From Didymodactylos carnosus (Eukaryota; Rotifera; Eurotatoria; Philodinida; Philodinidae), in contig CAJNOQ010000030.1 of assembly GCA_905250885.1 (NCBI GenBank), positions 1-64,000 on the forward strand: a stretch of DNA of 64,000 nucleotides, given 5' to 3'. A program made the position numbers and the translations under genes. Shown here one piece after another: positions 1-10,244 of this stretch. Positions within the stretch are counted from its first letter, which is position 1; each line of letters begins with the position of its first letter. The notes beneath the pieces were generated by a model that worked only from the letters and a program-made list of their open reading frames with translations, made no database searches and was not told the DNA's origin.

Positions 1-126
1 TTCTTTCTTTCTTTTCTGAAAAAAATCATTTTTTCTGAATCTGAGGCGAAAAAGTCAGAATTCTGCTCGTGATTTTCAATTTGTATTTCGAATTATTTAC
101 TTGATTTTTATTTTTTGGTGAACATC
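1..126 (-). repeat. Truncated copy of the 4.3-4.9 kb foldback element
   Basis: These bases match, in reverse complement, about positions 4637-4763, which is the loop edge and inner right arm of the foldback element at 4295-4914. The match includes the ttctttcttt run and the segment gaggcgaaaaagtcag. The copy is cut by the window edge on the left and stops where the TA-flanked MITE begins at 127. It is therefore a second, partial member of that repeat family. Confidence 0.8.
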
Positions 127-128
127 TA

Positions 129-791
129 GTAAAAGCATAACGATAGAGTCTTTGGTGAAAAAAAGCGATTTTCACACTAAATGTCCATCGACATTTTCAT
201 TTTTCTTTTGCTTATTACTCCGTGCTGGTAAGTCGGTTTAGGTTCAAATTTCTACTCTTTTTCAAGCACGGTAAACGGTACCGTTTCTAGGCACAGTAAT
301 ACGGGGTCGTATACTGTGAAAATACGGCCGTATACGGCCGTATTTTAATGATGTTATGGTCCGTATTCTTGCGTCCAGTAGACCGTCCATATATGGACCG
401 TATCGTTCGATCTGAGAAACTCTAATCTATGGTTGATTTAGTTTTCGAGATTCATTTTCAGGGAAATGACATGAATTTGGAAAATTAACAGTATATATAC
501 ATAATGTAAACACAGAAGAAAAAGAAAAATATCATCGTTCGTTAGATATATGATCGATCACATGTCGATGGACATTTCCCCTTATTTTTTGAATATTTCA
601 ACAACAAAACGAAATTTGCAGCTGAATTCTTCAGTATATATAGTACTTCACGTGCTTGAAAAAGAGTAGAAATTTGAACCTAAACGACTTACCAGCACGG
701 AGTAATAAGCAAAAGAAAAATGAAAATGTTGATGGACATTTAGTGTGAAAATCACTTTTTTTCACCAAAGACTCTATCATTATGCTTTTAC
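129..791. mobile_element. Foldback MITE with TA target duplication
   Basis: Two inverted arms of about 140 bases (129-268 and 652-791) begin gtaaaagcat and end atgcttttac. They are flanked by TA on both sides (127-128 and 792-793). The arms are close to identical, so the element is probably fairly young. The interior carries nested palindromes such as tacggccgta around 320-345 and a CG-rich tract to about 420. No transposase is present. A TA duplication fits mobilisation by a Tc1/mariner-type transposase (inference). Confidence 0.85.
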
Positions 792-1515
792 TACTCACGC
801 TTAAGAGGAACTTTTTTTGTGAAGTTGTAGATCTTCCAACTCTCTATCTTTCTGCACTAACCGCAAATCTTTACCTGTTATACTTACTGAGATAATTCAG
901 CTTTAATGTCGGTGGACAGAAAACTGGTAACGTGTCTATCAAGTCAATATTTTTGATTTTTCGACAGAAAGACATGTTTGAATTTCAACTCCAAGCACAA
1001 ATTCTGAAAGCCTGACATGTTCTCTACAAAATCTAGTGTTATCTCAGGTTTGAAAGTCAAACCCACTTTCGAAAAAACAACAACTTCTGCTTGCTAGATA
1101 GCGCTAAAAATCAGGGTATTACATCATGTTTGATCTCTGACTCAGCAGCCGGACCAAATGAGATGCTGACTTTACTAGGACTAGTGGGAAAGGGCAAGAG
1201 CTTCAAAACAAAACAAAATTTATTGAGTTTGCTCGAACAGAATCGGAGAAATTTGGATTTTACACCTTGGAACTGAACGGTACAATGGGGCGAAAACGGA
1301 GAAAAACAGAAACAACATGGCGGCATTGAAAGCCGTAGGAAAAAGGAAAAATGTCGAGTCAGCATATAACTAAACCGTTGGAGAACGAAAAAAGCAGCGT
1401 CAGTATGACAATGTTACTTATTTATGTATATAACTGAATAACAAGCGGGGAAACGAGTCATATAACAAGCGTCAACAGTTGACAACAACTACAACGACAT
1501 AACAATAGGAAAAAA
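792..1515. other. Upstream gap, no convincing gene
   Basis: This stretch separates the MITE from the SDR gene. A short open frame at 1091-1276 (+) has a weak likeness to the C-terminal part of type II peptidyl-tRNA hydrolases (LL..AK..G.T..LI.D, then a glycine-rich stretch), but the frame is not open upstream. It could be a relic or chance. Nothing else was recognised. The last 80 bases should contain the SDR promoter, but I see no clear TATA box. Confidence 0.5.
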
Positions 1516-2271
1516 ATGGGCAAGCTTGACGGAAAAATTGCTCTGATCACTGGTGGTTCAGACGGTATCGGCTTTGCCACTGCCCAAGAATTTCTTACCG
1601 AAGGTGCAGCTCATGTTTTCATTACCGGCCGACGCCAAGATGCTCTTAATGAAGCGGTCAAAAAACTTGGTAGTAAGAAGGTAACTGGAATTCAAGGTGA
1701 TACATCGAATATGGCCGATCTTGACAAGTTGTGCGATGTGATCAAAAAAGAAAAGGGCCATTTAGACATTCTTTTTGCCAACGCAGGGATATTCGAGGTG
1801 GCACCATTAGACTCTGTCACCGAAAAACATTACGATAATTTGTTTAACATCAATGTCAAAGGAGTGTTATTCACCGTTCAAAAAGCATTACCAATATTCG
1901 TCGATGGTGGATCGATCATCTTGAATGCATCCGTTCTTTCGGTCAAAGCATCTCCTAGCCAAAGCGTCTACAGTGCTACAAAGGCGGCTCTTCGCTCTTT
2001 TGCACGCTGCTGGACAGTTGATTTGAAGGAGCGCAAGATTCGGGTAAATGCTTTAAGTCCAGGACCAATAGAAACATCCGTACTTAGAAATATTTTCACT
2101 ACTGAAGAAGAAAAGAAACAAGCCTACGACTCAATGGCGAGTAAAACAGTGATGGGTCGTGTTGGTAGGGTGGATGAAATCGCCAAAGCTGCAGTCTTTC
2201 TCGCTTCGGACGATAGCAGTTATGTGACTGGCATCGAACTTTTTGTTGATGGTGGCGCGGGACAAGTCTAA
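1516..2271 (+). CDS. Short-chain dehydrogenase/reductase, intronless
   Basis: The 251-residue protein is a complete classical SDR, an NAD(P)-dependent oxidoreductase that works on alcohol or ketone substrates. The Rossmann glycine motif TGGSDGIG is at residues 12-19, NAG at 89-91, and the catalytic tetrad is Asn113, Ser139, Tyr152 and Lys156 (YSATK). The SPGPIET segment follows at 181-187 and the C-terminal FVDGG at 243-247. Arg39-Arg40 after the second beta strand suggests NADP(H) preference (inference). The start is the first ATG, preceded by an A-rich leader. The gene has no introns, and its length and motif spacing match bacterial 3-oxoacyl-ACP-reductase-like SDRs, so acquisition from bacteria is plausible. 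An AATAAA follows 235 bases after the stop. The exact substrate cannot be told. Confidence 0.95.
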   Translation: MGKLDGKIALITGGSDGIGFATAQEFLTEGAAHVFITGRRQDALNEAVKKLGSKKVTGIQGDTSNMADLDKLCDVIKKEKGHLDILFANAGIFEVAPLDSVTEKHYDNLFNINVKGVLFTVQKALPIFVDGGSIILNASVLSVKASPSQSVYSATKAALRSFARCWTVDLKERKIRVNALSPGPIETSVLRNIFTTEEEKKQAYDSMASKTVMGRVGRVDEIAKAAVFLASDDSSYVTGIELFVDGGAGQV

Positions 2272-2504
2272 AATATTTGTTGTTGTAGTGTAGTTATTAT
2301 TTGTTAGCGGTGATTGTATATGCCAATGTTAATACTCATATATGTCAGAGTGTGTTCTAGAATTAGGAACATAACCTATGATGCAAACGTAACTGGACGA
2401 ATCTCAAGGTTCATAACTTTACATAGGAATCAGCTACGAAATCAATTTTTATTATTATTATAATAGTCATTGTTCGAATTGTATAAAACAATGTTTAACA
2501 AATT

Positions 2505-3555
2505 GAATAAAGTCCTTTGTCATACATTTTGCGCACGTTTTTTCGAACCGAGTGAACCATAGTCTGTAAAATTTTTTTGTCAAGTTCTTTGGTTTTTTCT
2601 TGTGTTCGACGACCTAACAAATCCAAATTCTTGGCTTCCCAGTTACTAGCGAGCATTTTCTGTTCCAACATACTCCAAACTCTTTCGATTGGCCTTGCTT
2701 GAGGAACGTTTGGTGGTTATCAATTTTTGGTGCGAATGGCACATTTTCTTCATTTAACCGGGCAATCACTAATCCTCCGTAATGAGCACTTGCTTTGTCG
2801 GGCCAGAATATGTAATTGTTATCTTTATGATGCGCTCGAATAAACGGTAATAATCGTTTGTGAATACATTGATCTAAATATAGTTTTTGAGTAACTGCTT
2901 GAGAACCTTTATGAACATACATACTTGATACACCCCGTGACGACATAGCCATCCAGACCATAATTTACGGTTAAAATTTTTACTTCTTTCAAAACTTCAC
3001 ATCGGAGGGAGTAGATAATGGATCAGTTGAGTAAAATCGCTGATTAGAACCAACATTCGAACCGGTTAGTGTAGAGAATTTTTCATCGTATAAAAGATAT
3101 CACAATTTCCCAAAATTAGTCTGTTCAATTTACCACACAGTCTTCTTGCTCGCTTTTCTTGTTCTTGATTGTTCATCTTGGGCGCCAATTTCCGTTTTCT
3201 GATAACAACTGATGTCCTTGTTTTCAATGTGCGACTGATTGTTGCCCGATGTACTCCATAACGTCGAGCAAGCTTACGTTGACTAATACCAGTACGATTA
3301 TTGATCTTTTTCCAGAGTTCTAACTTTTTAATTTGATAATTTGAATGGACGACCAGTTTTCGGGAAAAATTTTGTCGTATGATGCGTAGAATACCTTTTT
3401 AATATATAATAAATACTTGATCTCTGCACACCTTGCTTTTTGATATAACTGACAGTTGTTTTTTTGTTCATGTTTGACAAAAACTTTTCTTCTGTACAGT
3501 TGATGATCTCAAAAGGTGAACAAGAAAAAAAGACACTTGACAGTAACTGAACCAA
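2505..3555 (-). mobile_element. Decayed Tc1/mariner transposase
   Basis: Reading leftward, the pieces follow the order of a Tc1/mariner transposase. The first N-terminal helix-turn-helix is at about 3330-3480 (SYIKKQGVQRSSIYYILK), followed by GRPFKLSN. The second HTH (ISQRKLARRYGVHRATIS) is at about 3230-3290 in another frame. Next come the catalytic core with VWMAMSSRGV and FWPDKASAHYG at 2614-2961, which carries the second catalytic Asp. The end reads ARPIERVWSML with the third acidic residue, in yet another frame near 2690. At least two or three frame changes separate the parts, so it is inactive. The first catalytic Asp block is not clear. I could not place terminal inverted repeats. Confidence 0.85.
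2506..2511 (+). promoter_or_regulatory. Poly(A) signal of the SDR gene
   Basis: AATAAA lies about 235 bases after the SDR stop in an AT-rich stretch followed by a T-rich stretch. It also sits at the very end of the antisense transposase relic, so element and gene end abut. Confidence 0.6.
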
Positions 3556-3749
3556 CTGTGGCCATCTATGATAGTTATGGAGCAGCCATCTTTATCGCCA
3601 CTGTGCTGATCTGGTATTCTTTTGACATCGTGTTTATGCTTATTATACAAATGAGAAAAGATCAGAAACAATTGAAGATTATGCAAAAAGACGCGCAAGT
3701 TTACTGATTCAAGGATTAAGAGATCAAACTTACATGAAGGAAATTCTCG
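3543..3749 (+). pseudogene. Orphan exon of a one-pass membrane protein
   Basis: A frame reads VAIYDSYGAAIFIATVLI followed by a hydrophobic segment ending near FMLIIQMRK, a plausible single transmembrane helix. After a one-base shift near 3655 the text continues as a charged helix-like tract (SETIEDYAKRRASLLIQGLR). It stops at a good splice donor (G|gtaag at 3750). The two frames look like one exon broken by a small indel. No other exons were found nearby, and the piece borders the transposase relic. I do not recognise the family, so this may be a gene fragment rather than a live gene. Confidence 0.35.
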
Positions 3750-4294
3750 GTAAGATAAAGTTCAGGTAATTCAAAGTTTAAGCGGTATTTTATTTTTGGC
3801 TTATTTATACATCATTGGATAGGGAATCACTTTGTGAACCTATCTAGTTTTTTGTGTTAAGGGCTGAACACAAAAAAATCTCGATGACTTTTCAACGTGA
3901 AAATTCAAAAAGAATTAAAGTACTCAGATAAGGTAGAGATACGGGTTTTTTTACCGATTTCGCAACCAAAAAGAAATTCATCGTAATTTTCATTTTTTTC
4001 CGTCTAAATTGTAAAATTATATCAGGTATCGGCAATTCAAACTTCAAGCAAAAAATTTTCTGTTTATTTCATACGTGTTTGGATAGAGCGCGATGAGTTG
4101 AGTAAGAAAAAGTGGTTTTTAACTTTTGAAAAACTTTTTACGGCCAAAAAATTGAAATACTTAAAGGATCCATTTTTCCGATAAACCGTTCATTTTTTAA
4201 AAAAATGGTTCAGAGTTCTTTTTAGCTTTCTAAACTATATTTTTCGGATGCATTAAAAACTGAATACAAAAACGATGTTTCATTGAATTCAAAC
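3750..4294. other. Non-coding gap with diverged repeat
   Basis: No gene was found. A stretch near 3830-3860 (gtgaacctatctag) resembles part of the arms of the neighbouring foldback element (gtaaacctatctagg), so an old diverged relative may lie here. Confidence 0.35.
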
Positions 4295-4914
4295 TCAAGC
4301 CTGGCTTTGGGAATCAGACCATTGAAAATGATACATGCCTCACTTGTAAACCTATCTAGGTTTTTCGGTGAAGGAATAATGCCATTGTTTTACCCCGTTC
4401 GGTTCAACAAGGTGTCAGCAACAAAAGCATGCATCGCTTTTTTCTTTCTTTCTTTTCTGAATCTGAGGCGAAAAAGTCAGACTTCTGCTCGTGATTTTCA
4501 ATTTTCTCCATCAGAACTTAACTTTTATGCAATAAAAAATCATATTCGGAATCAGAATCCCAAAGTGAGTCGACTGATATGTGTTGCAATCCAATTCGAC
4601 TATTTTAGTTTTTGTCGAATTTTCACGTTCAAAATTATTGAGATGTTCACCAAAAAATAAAAATCAAGTAAATAATTCGAAATACAAATTGAAAATCACG
4701 AGCAGAATTCTGACTTTTTCGCCTCAGATTCAGAAAAAATGATTTTTTTCAGAAAAGAAAGAAAGAAAAAAGCGATGCATGCTTTTGTTGCTGACACCTT
4801 GTTGAACCGAACGGGGTAAAACAATGGCATTATTCCTTCACCGAAAAACCTAGATAGGTTTACAAGTGAGGCATGTATCATTTTCAATGGTCTGATTCCC
4901 AAAGCCAGGCTCAA
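4295..4914. mobile_element. Long-arm foldback element
   Basis: The left arm (about 4299-4500) and right arm (about 4690-4910) are almost exact reverse complements over about 200 bases, with a loop of about 190 bases. Both ends read gcctggctttgggaatcaga inward. The flanking bases tcaa occur at 4295-4298 and 4911-4914, a possible 4-bp target duplication. Each arm happens to hold the same open frame, mirrored on the two strands, which is a by-product of the inverted repeat and not a gene. The near identity implies recent origin or gene conversion between arms. Confidence 0.85.
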
Positions 4915-6977
4915 TCAAATTTTTCAACCGAAGTGTGTATAGTCAAGAAAAACTCAGAATCTGGCAAAACTTTCTGTAGATGGATGGGTAGAAATTCAAA
5001 CGGCTGCTTAATATTCGATACGAGAGTATTTACGTCCTATGTTCAACCCAGTATTTTGAGTATAAGAAGGCATTCCTCCTAGTTGTGTTTCTACATTTAT
5101 AAACTTCAGATGCATAAGCTGTTTTTGGTGTTCTCCAGCAATTCACATGTAATCCTGATCTGATCCCTGCTGAAAGAGAAAATGCTGATGAATTATTTAG
5201 TTAAGATTCCCAGACATAACATTTAACACTCTAATACTTTAAATGTTATATCGGAGACTTTTGTTTAGATGTGTGATTTGTGAATTTTGGTTTGTTTTTA
5301 AAGTCATATAAAATTTCATTCAAAACCCGTTTGCCACTATAATACTCAATCATAACATTTTAAGTTTAACGTGTTTATACGGGTTTAATTCCTAAACTTA
5401 ACGCGTTCGAACGTGCTTTTGAAAAAGAAACGATGAAAACAGCGTTCACACTCGTTAACTTCCAAATTTTAACGCGTTAGAGAAATGGATTAACCCGTTA
5501 GATGCTTCATATTTAACGCGTTCTAACGATCATTAACCATTTCAAATTATTTCATGGGTTGTTGGAGATAAGAATTAGCTTCATTTACGTTCATATGAGT
5601 ATGTTCGAATATGGATATGGTATGGATTCATACCATAATATGAATAAAATGTATCACATACGTCTTCTGATGTGTCGCATAATTCGGCAGATCACTAATA
5701 TTAGGCAAAAAAAACAATTAAGGTCTCATTTTTACCAGAAATCTATTTTCTCCCCAAGAAGTCAGATCTCCACCTATCTTTTAGAAAATATGAGCCATAG
5801 CAGGGAATTCTGACAATATTTTCTCAATCTTCACCCATTATCATTCACAAGATGTCAGCAAAATGGATTGTTTACATCTGCTAAAAAATTTTCTCCCTAC
5901 AGATTGTCAGAGAGCCAGATAAAATATGTCTGGAAACTCTCTGCTTGAACCGAAATCACACACGTCAATACTCTGTCTTTATTTTAAAAATCCAAAAACG
6001 GAGAAAAACATGCGTTTGAACGGTATGATTTTATTCCCCTTCAAAACGTTACGCTGGTATATATATATGCGAGTACAATGGAAAAGAAAAAGAAAGTATT
6101 GGACGTCCGGCAGATAGTAAAAGAGAAAGAGATAGTAAAATAACAGTTATCATTTACTGAAAAAAGAAAAGTATCTGGCAACAACGAGAGAGATGATATA
6201 TACAATATGTATGTCTGTGTGAACAGAGAGAAATATAGAGAACAAAGAGAATGAATGTGAATGATGATCACGCGTCTGACATGTGAAAGGCAATAAGCCT
6301 GTAACACAGATATTGAAGAATTCGTTAGAAAAATGCCTAAATGAGAATGTCGTCTTGGAGGAAAGATGACGTTAGTATATTTTGCGTAATTTATGATTTG
6401 CAGCAAAACTCTTACGATGTTTAATTACGACAAATATCCACAATTCTAACCATGTCAACTTTTCCTAAATTCTGGAAATTTTTCACATTTTAAAGACATT
6501 TTTAACCTTTTAAAAATCTTCATTAGTGGCATCTATATCTTTTCTCTCTTTTGCTACTATATTGACGCTTAAAAAAACAACACTGTATTTACTTTAAACA
6601 CAAGTACTCTTTTTTCTTTTCTTTCTGCATCACAGTCTATCATAAGAATTTACAATCATTTCAATATGAATTACTTTTTCCAACGAAACACGAGTAAAGA
6701 AAGTCTTACGATACAATACCGATAGCCAAGAAAATTTTATTGATAACTGAATTCTGTAGCAGTTTATGTAATCATAACAGATTATTGAATATAGCGGCAT
6801 TGATCTTAAGCCTTCTTTCTATAACAGCATTTTCCTATTCACCCATTGCATTCGATATATTAAACAGGATATTGAATCTATGTTTAGTGAATTTACGAGG
6901 TCTTTAACCTATTTTTTGCTGAAGAAATGGGATAAGAAAATTTTTTTGTTGTGTTTTCTAGCTAAACATAAGTAATA
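4915..6977. other. Intergenic, no gene seen
   Basis: Only AT-rich non-coding sequence was seen apart from the TTAACGCGTT cluster at 5360-5545 and several short hairpins (for example ataacattta/taaatgttat near 5216-5255). A purine-rich GAGA tract lies near 6110-6260. The last bases before 6978 resemble a splice acceptor (ttgtgttttctag) 17 bases before the next ATG. Confidence 0.5.
5360..5545. repeat. Cluster of TTAACGCGTT-like palindromes
   Basis: Within about 185 bases the palindromic core AACGCGTT occurs three times (near 5399, 5470 and 5515). Variants are interspersed, such as TTTAACGTGTT, GGATTAACCCGTT and CGTTAACTT. The CG-containing core stands out against the AT-rich background. No coding sequence overlaps it. 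It could be the inside of an old foldback element or a cluster of protein-binding sites. Confidence 0.5.
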
Positions 6978-9579
6978 ATGACTGATAAAATACCGTACCA
7001 ATTGCTTGATGTTGATTCAGAAGATGATGAATTAACAATTCGTCTGGCTTATCGTGATAAAATCTTTTTATATAATAAAAAGTCAATAGCCAAAAAAGAG
7101 TTTATTTTAATTAATCGTGCCTACGAAACTCTATCCGATTATGATAAACGCAAACATTACAATAATACAAAACAATGGACAAAAGATCTCATGCCCAAAG
7201 ATTACACTCTTCAGCAATTGGCCGTTGAAGATTTGCAATTATTGAAAATTAAACTACAAGATGCCACTATCAGAGAAGTCAATGCTCAAGATCCCATTAC
7301 TGGTCACACACCATTATATTGTGCAGCGAGAATCGGACATTTAGAAGCGTGTAAATTTCTTGTTGAAAATGGTGCTGAACCGGATCTTTGTCAACGAACA
7401 AAAAGTACGGCATTGCACGCCGCCTCGTTCTTTGGTCATCCAAATGTTGTAAAATATTTACTTCAAAGTGGAGCGAGTTATAATGTTAAAAATAATTTTA
7501 ATAATATTCCAAAAAATGAAACAGATAGCCAACAAATTGTGAATTTATTCACAGAATTGGAAGAAGATCCATTTGTGCAAGCATTCGCTGGAAATTTAGA
7601 TTATTTCAAAAACGACTATGTCAAATTAGAACGTCATATTGATGAACAAAATCATCTACGTCAAACTCTATTGAATTGTGCAAGTAAAAAAGGTTATTTA
7701 GAACTCGTACAATGGCTCGTTGATAATGATGCAAATTTAGACATTGTTGATAAACATTTAAATTCACCATTACACGTTGCAGCGTCTAATGGACATAGAA
7801 AAGTTGTTGAATATCTATTAAATAAAGGTGCAAATCCAAACTTATATAATAAGTGGGCAGCAACTGCCGAAGATGAAGCAACCAATCATCCAGATATTAT
7901 TCAATTATTTAAAGAAATGAAAGAAAAAAATTCATTTGAAATGGCCGGGAGAGGGAAACATGACATGGTTTCAATATTATTTTCAGAAAAAGTGTATTAA
8001 TTTAGTTGATAATGATGGGACAAGTTTGCTTTATTATGCGTGTCGAAAAGGTTGTTTAGAACTTGTCAAATGGTTGATCATGAACGGTGCTAATGTGAAT
8101 TTTCAACAAACAGAAAAAACAAAGAGTACATCGTTGCATGTCGCCGCATTCCGTAAACATAAAGATGTTGTCGATTTTCTTTTGAGCAATGGTGCAAATC
8201 CAAGTATTCGAAATGTATTTGGAAATACACCAAGTGAAGATGAGACGACCGATGAAATTCGAAAACTAATAGCAACATTTGAAAAAAATCGTATTGCTGA
8301 AAAAAATTTGCAAATTCATTTGTTCATTAGTAATGATCACATGAGCACAGAGCCAAATGTTAAATTACAATTAGAAATGACAGCGACTATTTTGGATGTT
8401 ATTCAGAACATACCCACATCAATTCTGAATAATTATCCGAACGGTGTTCAGTTTTCTATTGCCCGACGTCCATTAAATTTTCCTGAAGATACAGAATTAC
8501 TTGATGCCGTACAAAAAATTCGTTATATTGATGGATTCTTAATCTATTTGCCGCTCTGTTTAGTTATTCATCATGCTGATGATTTATTACCGAAAGTGAA
8601 AATGAATCCCAATATAGTACCGAGAGGTTTTGTGGAAGTAGTTGACGGCGATAATAAATACGAAATTATGCCATTGGATGAAATAAAGATAATCAAACTG
8701 ACCAAGTTAGAATTTGAATTTCCACCCAATTGTGTCGATGAAAAACTCGAACTTCGGATTTCATTCTTGAAAACAGCTAATTGTGTTGCTAGAGGACTAA
8801 AATCTTGTGCATGTATGTTTCTTATACAAACAAAAAATGACAAAAAATTTCGTCAGACTCCACTGATCAGATACATCAGTAGTAGCAGTAATAAACGAGC
8901 AAATTTATATGTATTCAATCAAAGATACTGGTTTACACTAAACGACAATAGAATGATTCAGTCGAACGCATGTTATGCCATTGTTGAAGATTCCGAAATT
9001 ATTCCGAATGAGCTATATTTAAATCCAGATATGTTTCTAAATGGACGTCTCGAACCAAGAGATTACCCAAAGAAATGTTTATGTTTAAGAATAAAAGAGA
9101 GGAATGACAAGGACTTTTCCAAAACAGCTTATCATGGAACCAGTATACAAGCCGTACGTTCCATACTTACTGATGGATTGGTCATTCCAGGCACTGTGAC
9201 AGCGACTGGTAAACGTATTAATCCACCAGCGAATCATATCGCTCGAGAAAGGCCTGCATTCAATATTCCCGATTTTGCTGGGGCTATTTTCGTTAGTCCC
9301 AGCGTTCATTATAGTTGTGACTCTACATATGCAATACAATTTACTTTTAACGATCAATTAATGGTGCCAGTGTTAGAAGTGGGAGTAAGACCAAATTCTT
9401 ATACAAAATTTCCCAGCACCGTAACTGATTATACTTTACATGACAATGATAATCCAGAAGAACTCGAATGGAGAATCAATAACCCATTAGATACAGAAAT
9501 ATTTAATGTTTTATTCATACCAGTAATGGAATCAATTACATTTGCAAGAATAGAGCGAAAAAAGCGAATTGTTGAATAA
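6978..9579 (+). CDS. J-like / ankyrin / ART-like protein, one frameshift
   Basis: Two overlapping frames (6978-8000 and 7936-9579) form one intronless gene of about 866 residues. The N-terminus resembles a DnaJ domain (YQLLDVDSEDDE, then INRAYETLSDYDKRKHY) but lacks the HPD motif needed to stimulate Hsp70. Ankyrin repeats follow in three blocks, with TPLYCAARIGHLEA, SPLHVAASNGHRKV and TSLHVAAFRKHKDV as clear cores. A middle region of about 250 residues is not recognised. The C-terminus has a PARP/ART-like fold signature with a likely H-Y-E set: His in YHGTS, Tyr in FVSPSVHYS and Glu in PEELEWR. The frames switch near 7985 at a short A run (cagaaaaagtg), where ankyrin text continues in the new frame. 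This is a real one-base lesion, slippage or an assembly error. ADP-ribosyl transfer is an inference. Confidence 0.8.
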
Positions 9580-9580
9580 A
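9575..9580 (+). promoter_or_regulatory. AATAAA overlapping the stop codon
   Basis: The hexamer AATAAA contains the TAA stop (9577-9579) of the ankyrin/ART-like gene. If it is used, the 3' UTR would be only about 10-30 bases. Other candidates downstream are less clear. Confidence 0.5.
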
Positions 9581-9830
9581 ATTCTTGTTTTACATATTGA
9601 AATCTTTATTTATTTTGTTAGTCAATGTTCACTCTTGAATTGTCCATAGGTCAAGATATCTAATTTCCTTTGTTCCATTATTTTTCTTATTTTCAGTGTA
9701 ATAATGAACGATTCAATCTCATTATATGGAATCGAATCAACTTAGATATTCTGAATGCAGTCGAAGAGTCATGAAAATATCCATTATTTTATTTTTTGAA
9801 AACAAATTCGTTAAAACAAGTAATTCACAA

Positions 9831-10119
9831 GCTCACGAGGGAACCTTCCTCGGTGATCAAAAGCTTCTTCACTAAAACGTGCCCATTTTGAGGCAACTTT
9901 CAATGATGATCACGGATTTGATAACTGTTTCTGTGATTGAGTCTTTCAAAGATAATCGTGCAAAATCCGAATCCAAGATCTGGATGTTGCATCATCTTCT
10001 TCGAAAGACTCAATCGCAGGAACAGTTATTAAATCCGTGATCATCATTGAAAGTTACCTGATAATGGCCACATTTTAGTACAAAAGCTTTTGATCATCCT
10101 GGAAGGGTCCCACGTTAGC
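9831..10119. mobile_element. Foldback MITE between convergent genes
   Basis: Arms of about 120 bases (9831-9955 and 9997-10119) are imperfect reverse complements. Matching landmarks are tgatcaaaagctt and caatgatgatcacggat, with a loop of about 40 bases. The outer ends read gctcacgagggaacc and gggtcccacgttagc. Mismatches are scattered, so it is older than the 4.3 kb element. It sits in the shared 3' region between the ankyrin/ART-like gene and the LRRC74-like gene. A clear target duplication was not found. Confidence 0.75.
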
Positions 10120-10244
10120 ATCATAGCATGTTTTCAGATACCAGTGTGTGCATTAGTGATTTGTTTTAATTTTTCGATAAATTACGTGAAAATATAAAAG
10201 GTTAAAACAAAATAAATCGTAATACTTCGTATCAAATGATCTGA

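Noticed and set aside
1091-1276. Short frame resembling the end of a type II peptidyl-tRNA hydrolase
   Set aside because: The likeness covers about 35 residues only, has no Met start, and the conserved Asp-Ala-Gly-Arg-Thr core is absent.
4283-4660. Open frame in the foldback arm, mirrored at 4696-4914 on the other strand
   Set aside because: The two are the same arm read twice; there are no protein-family features.
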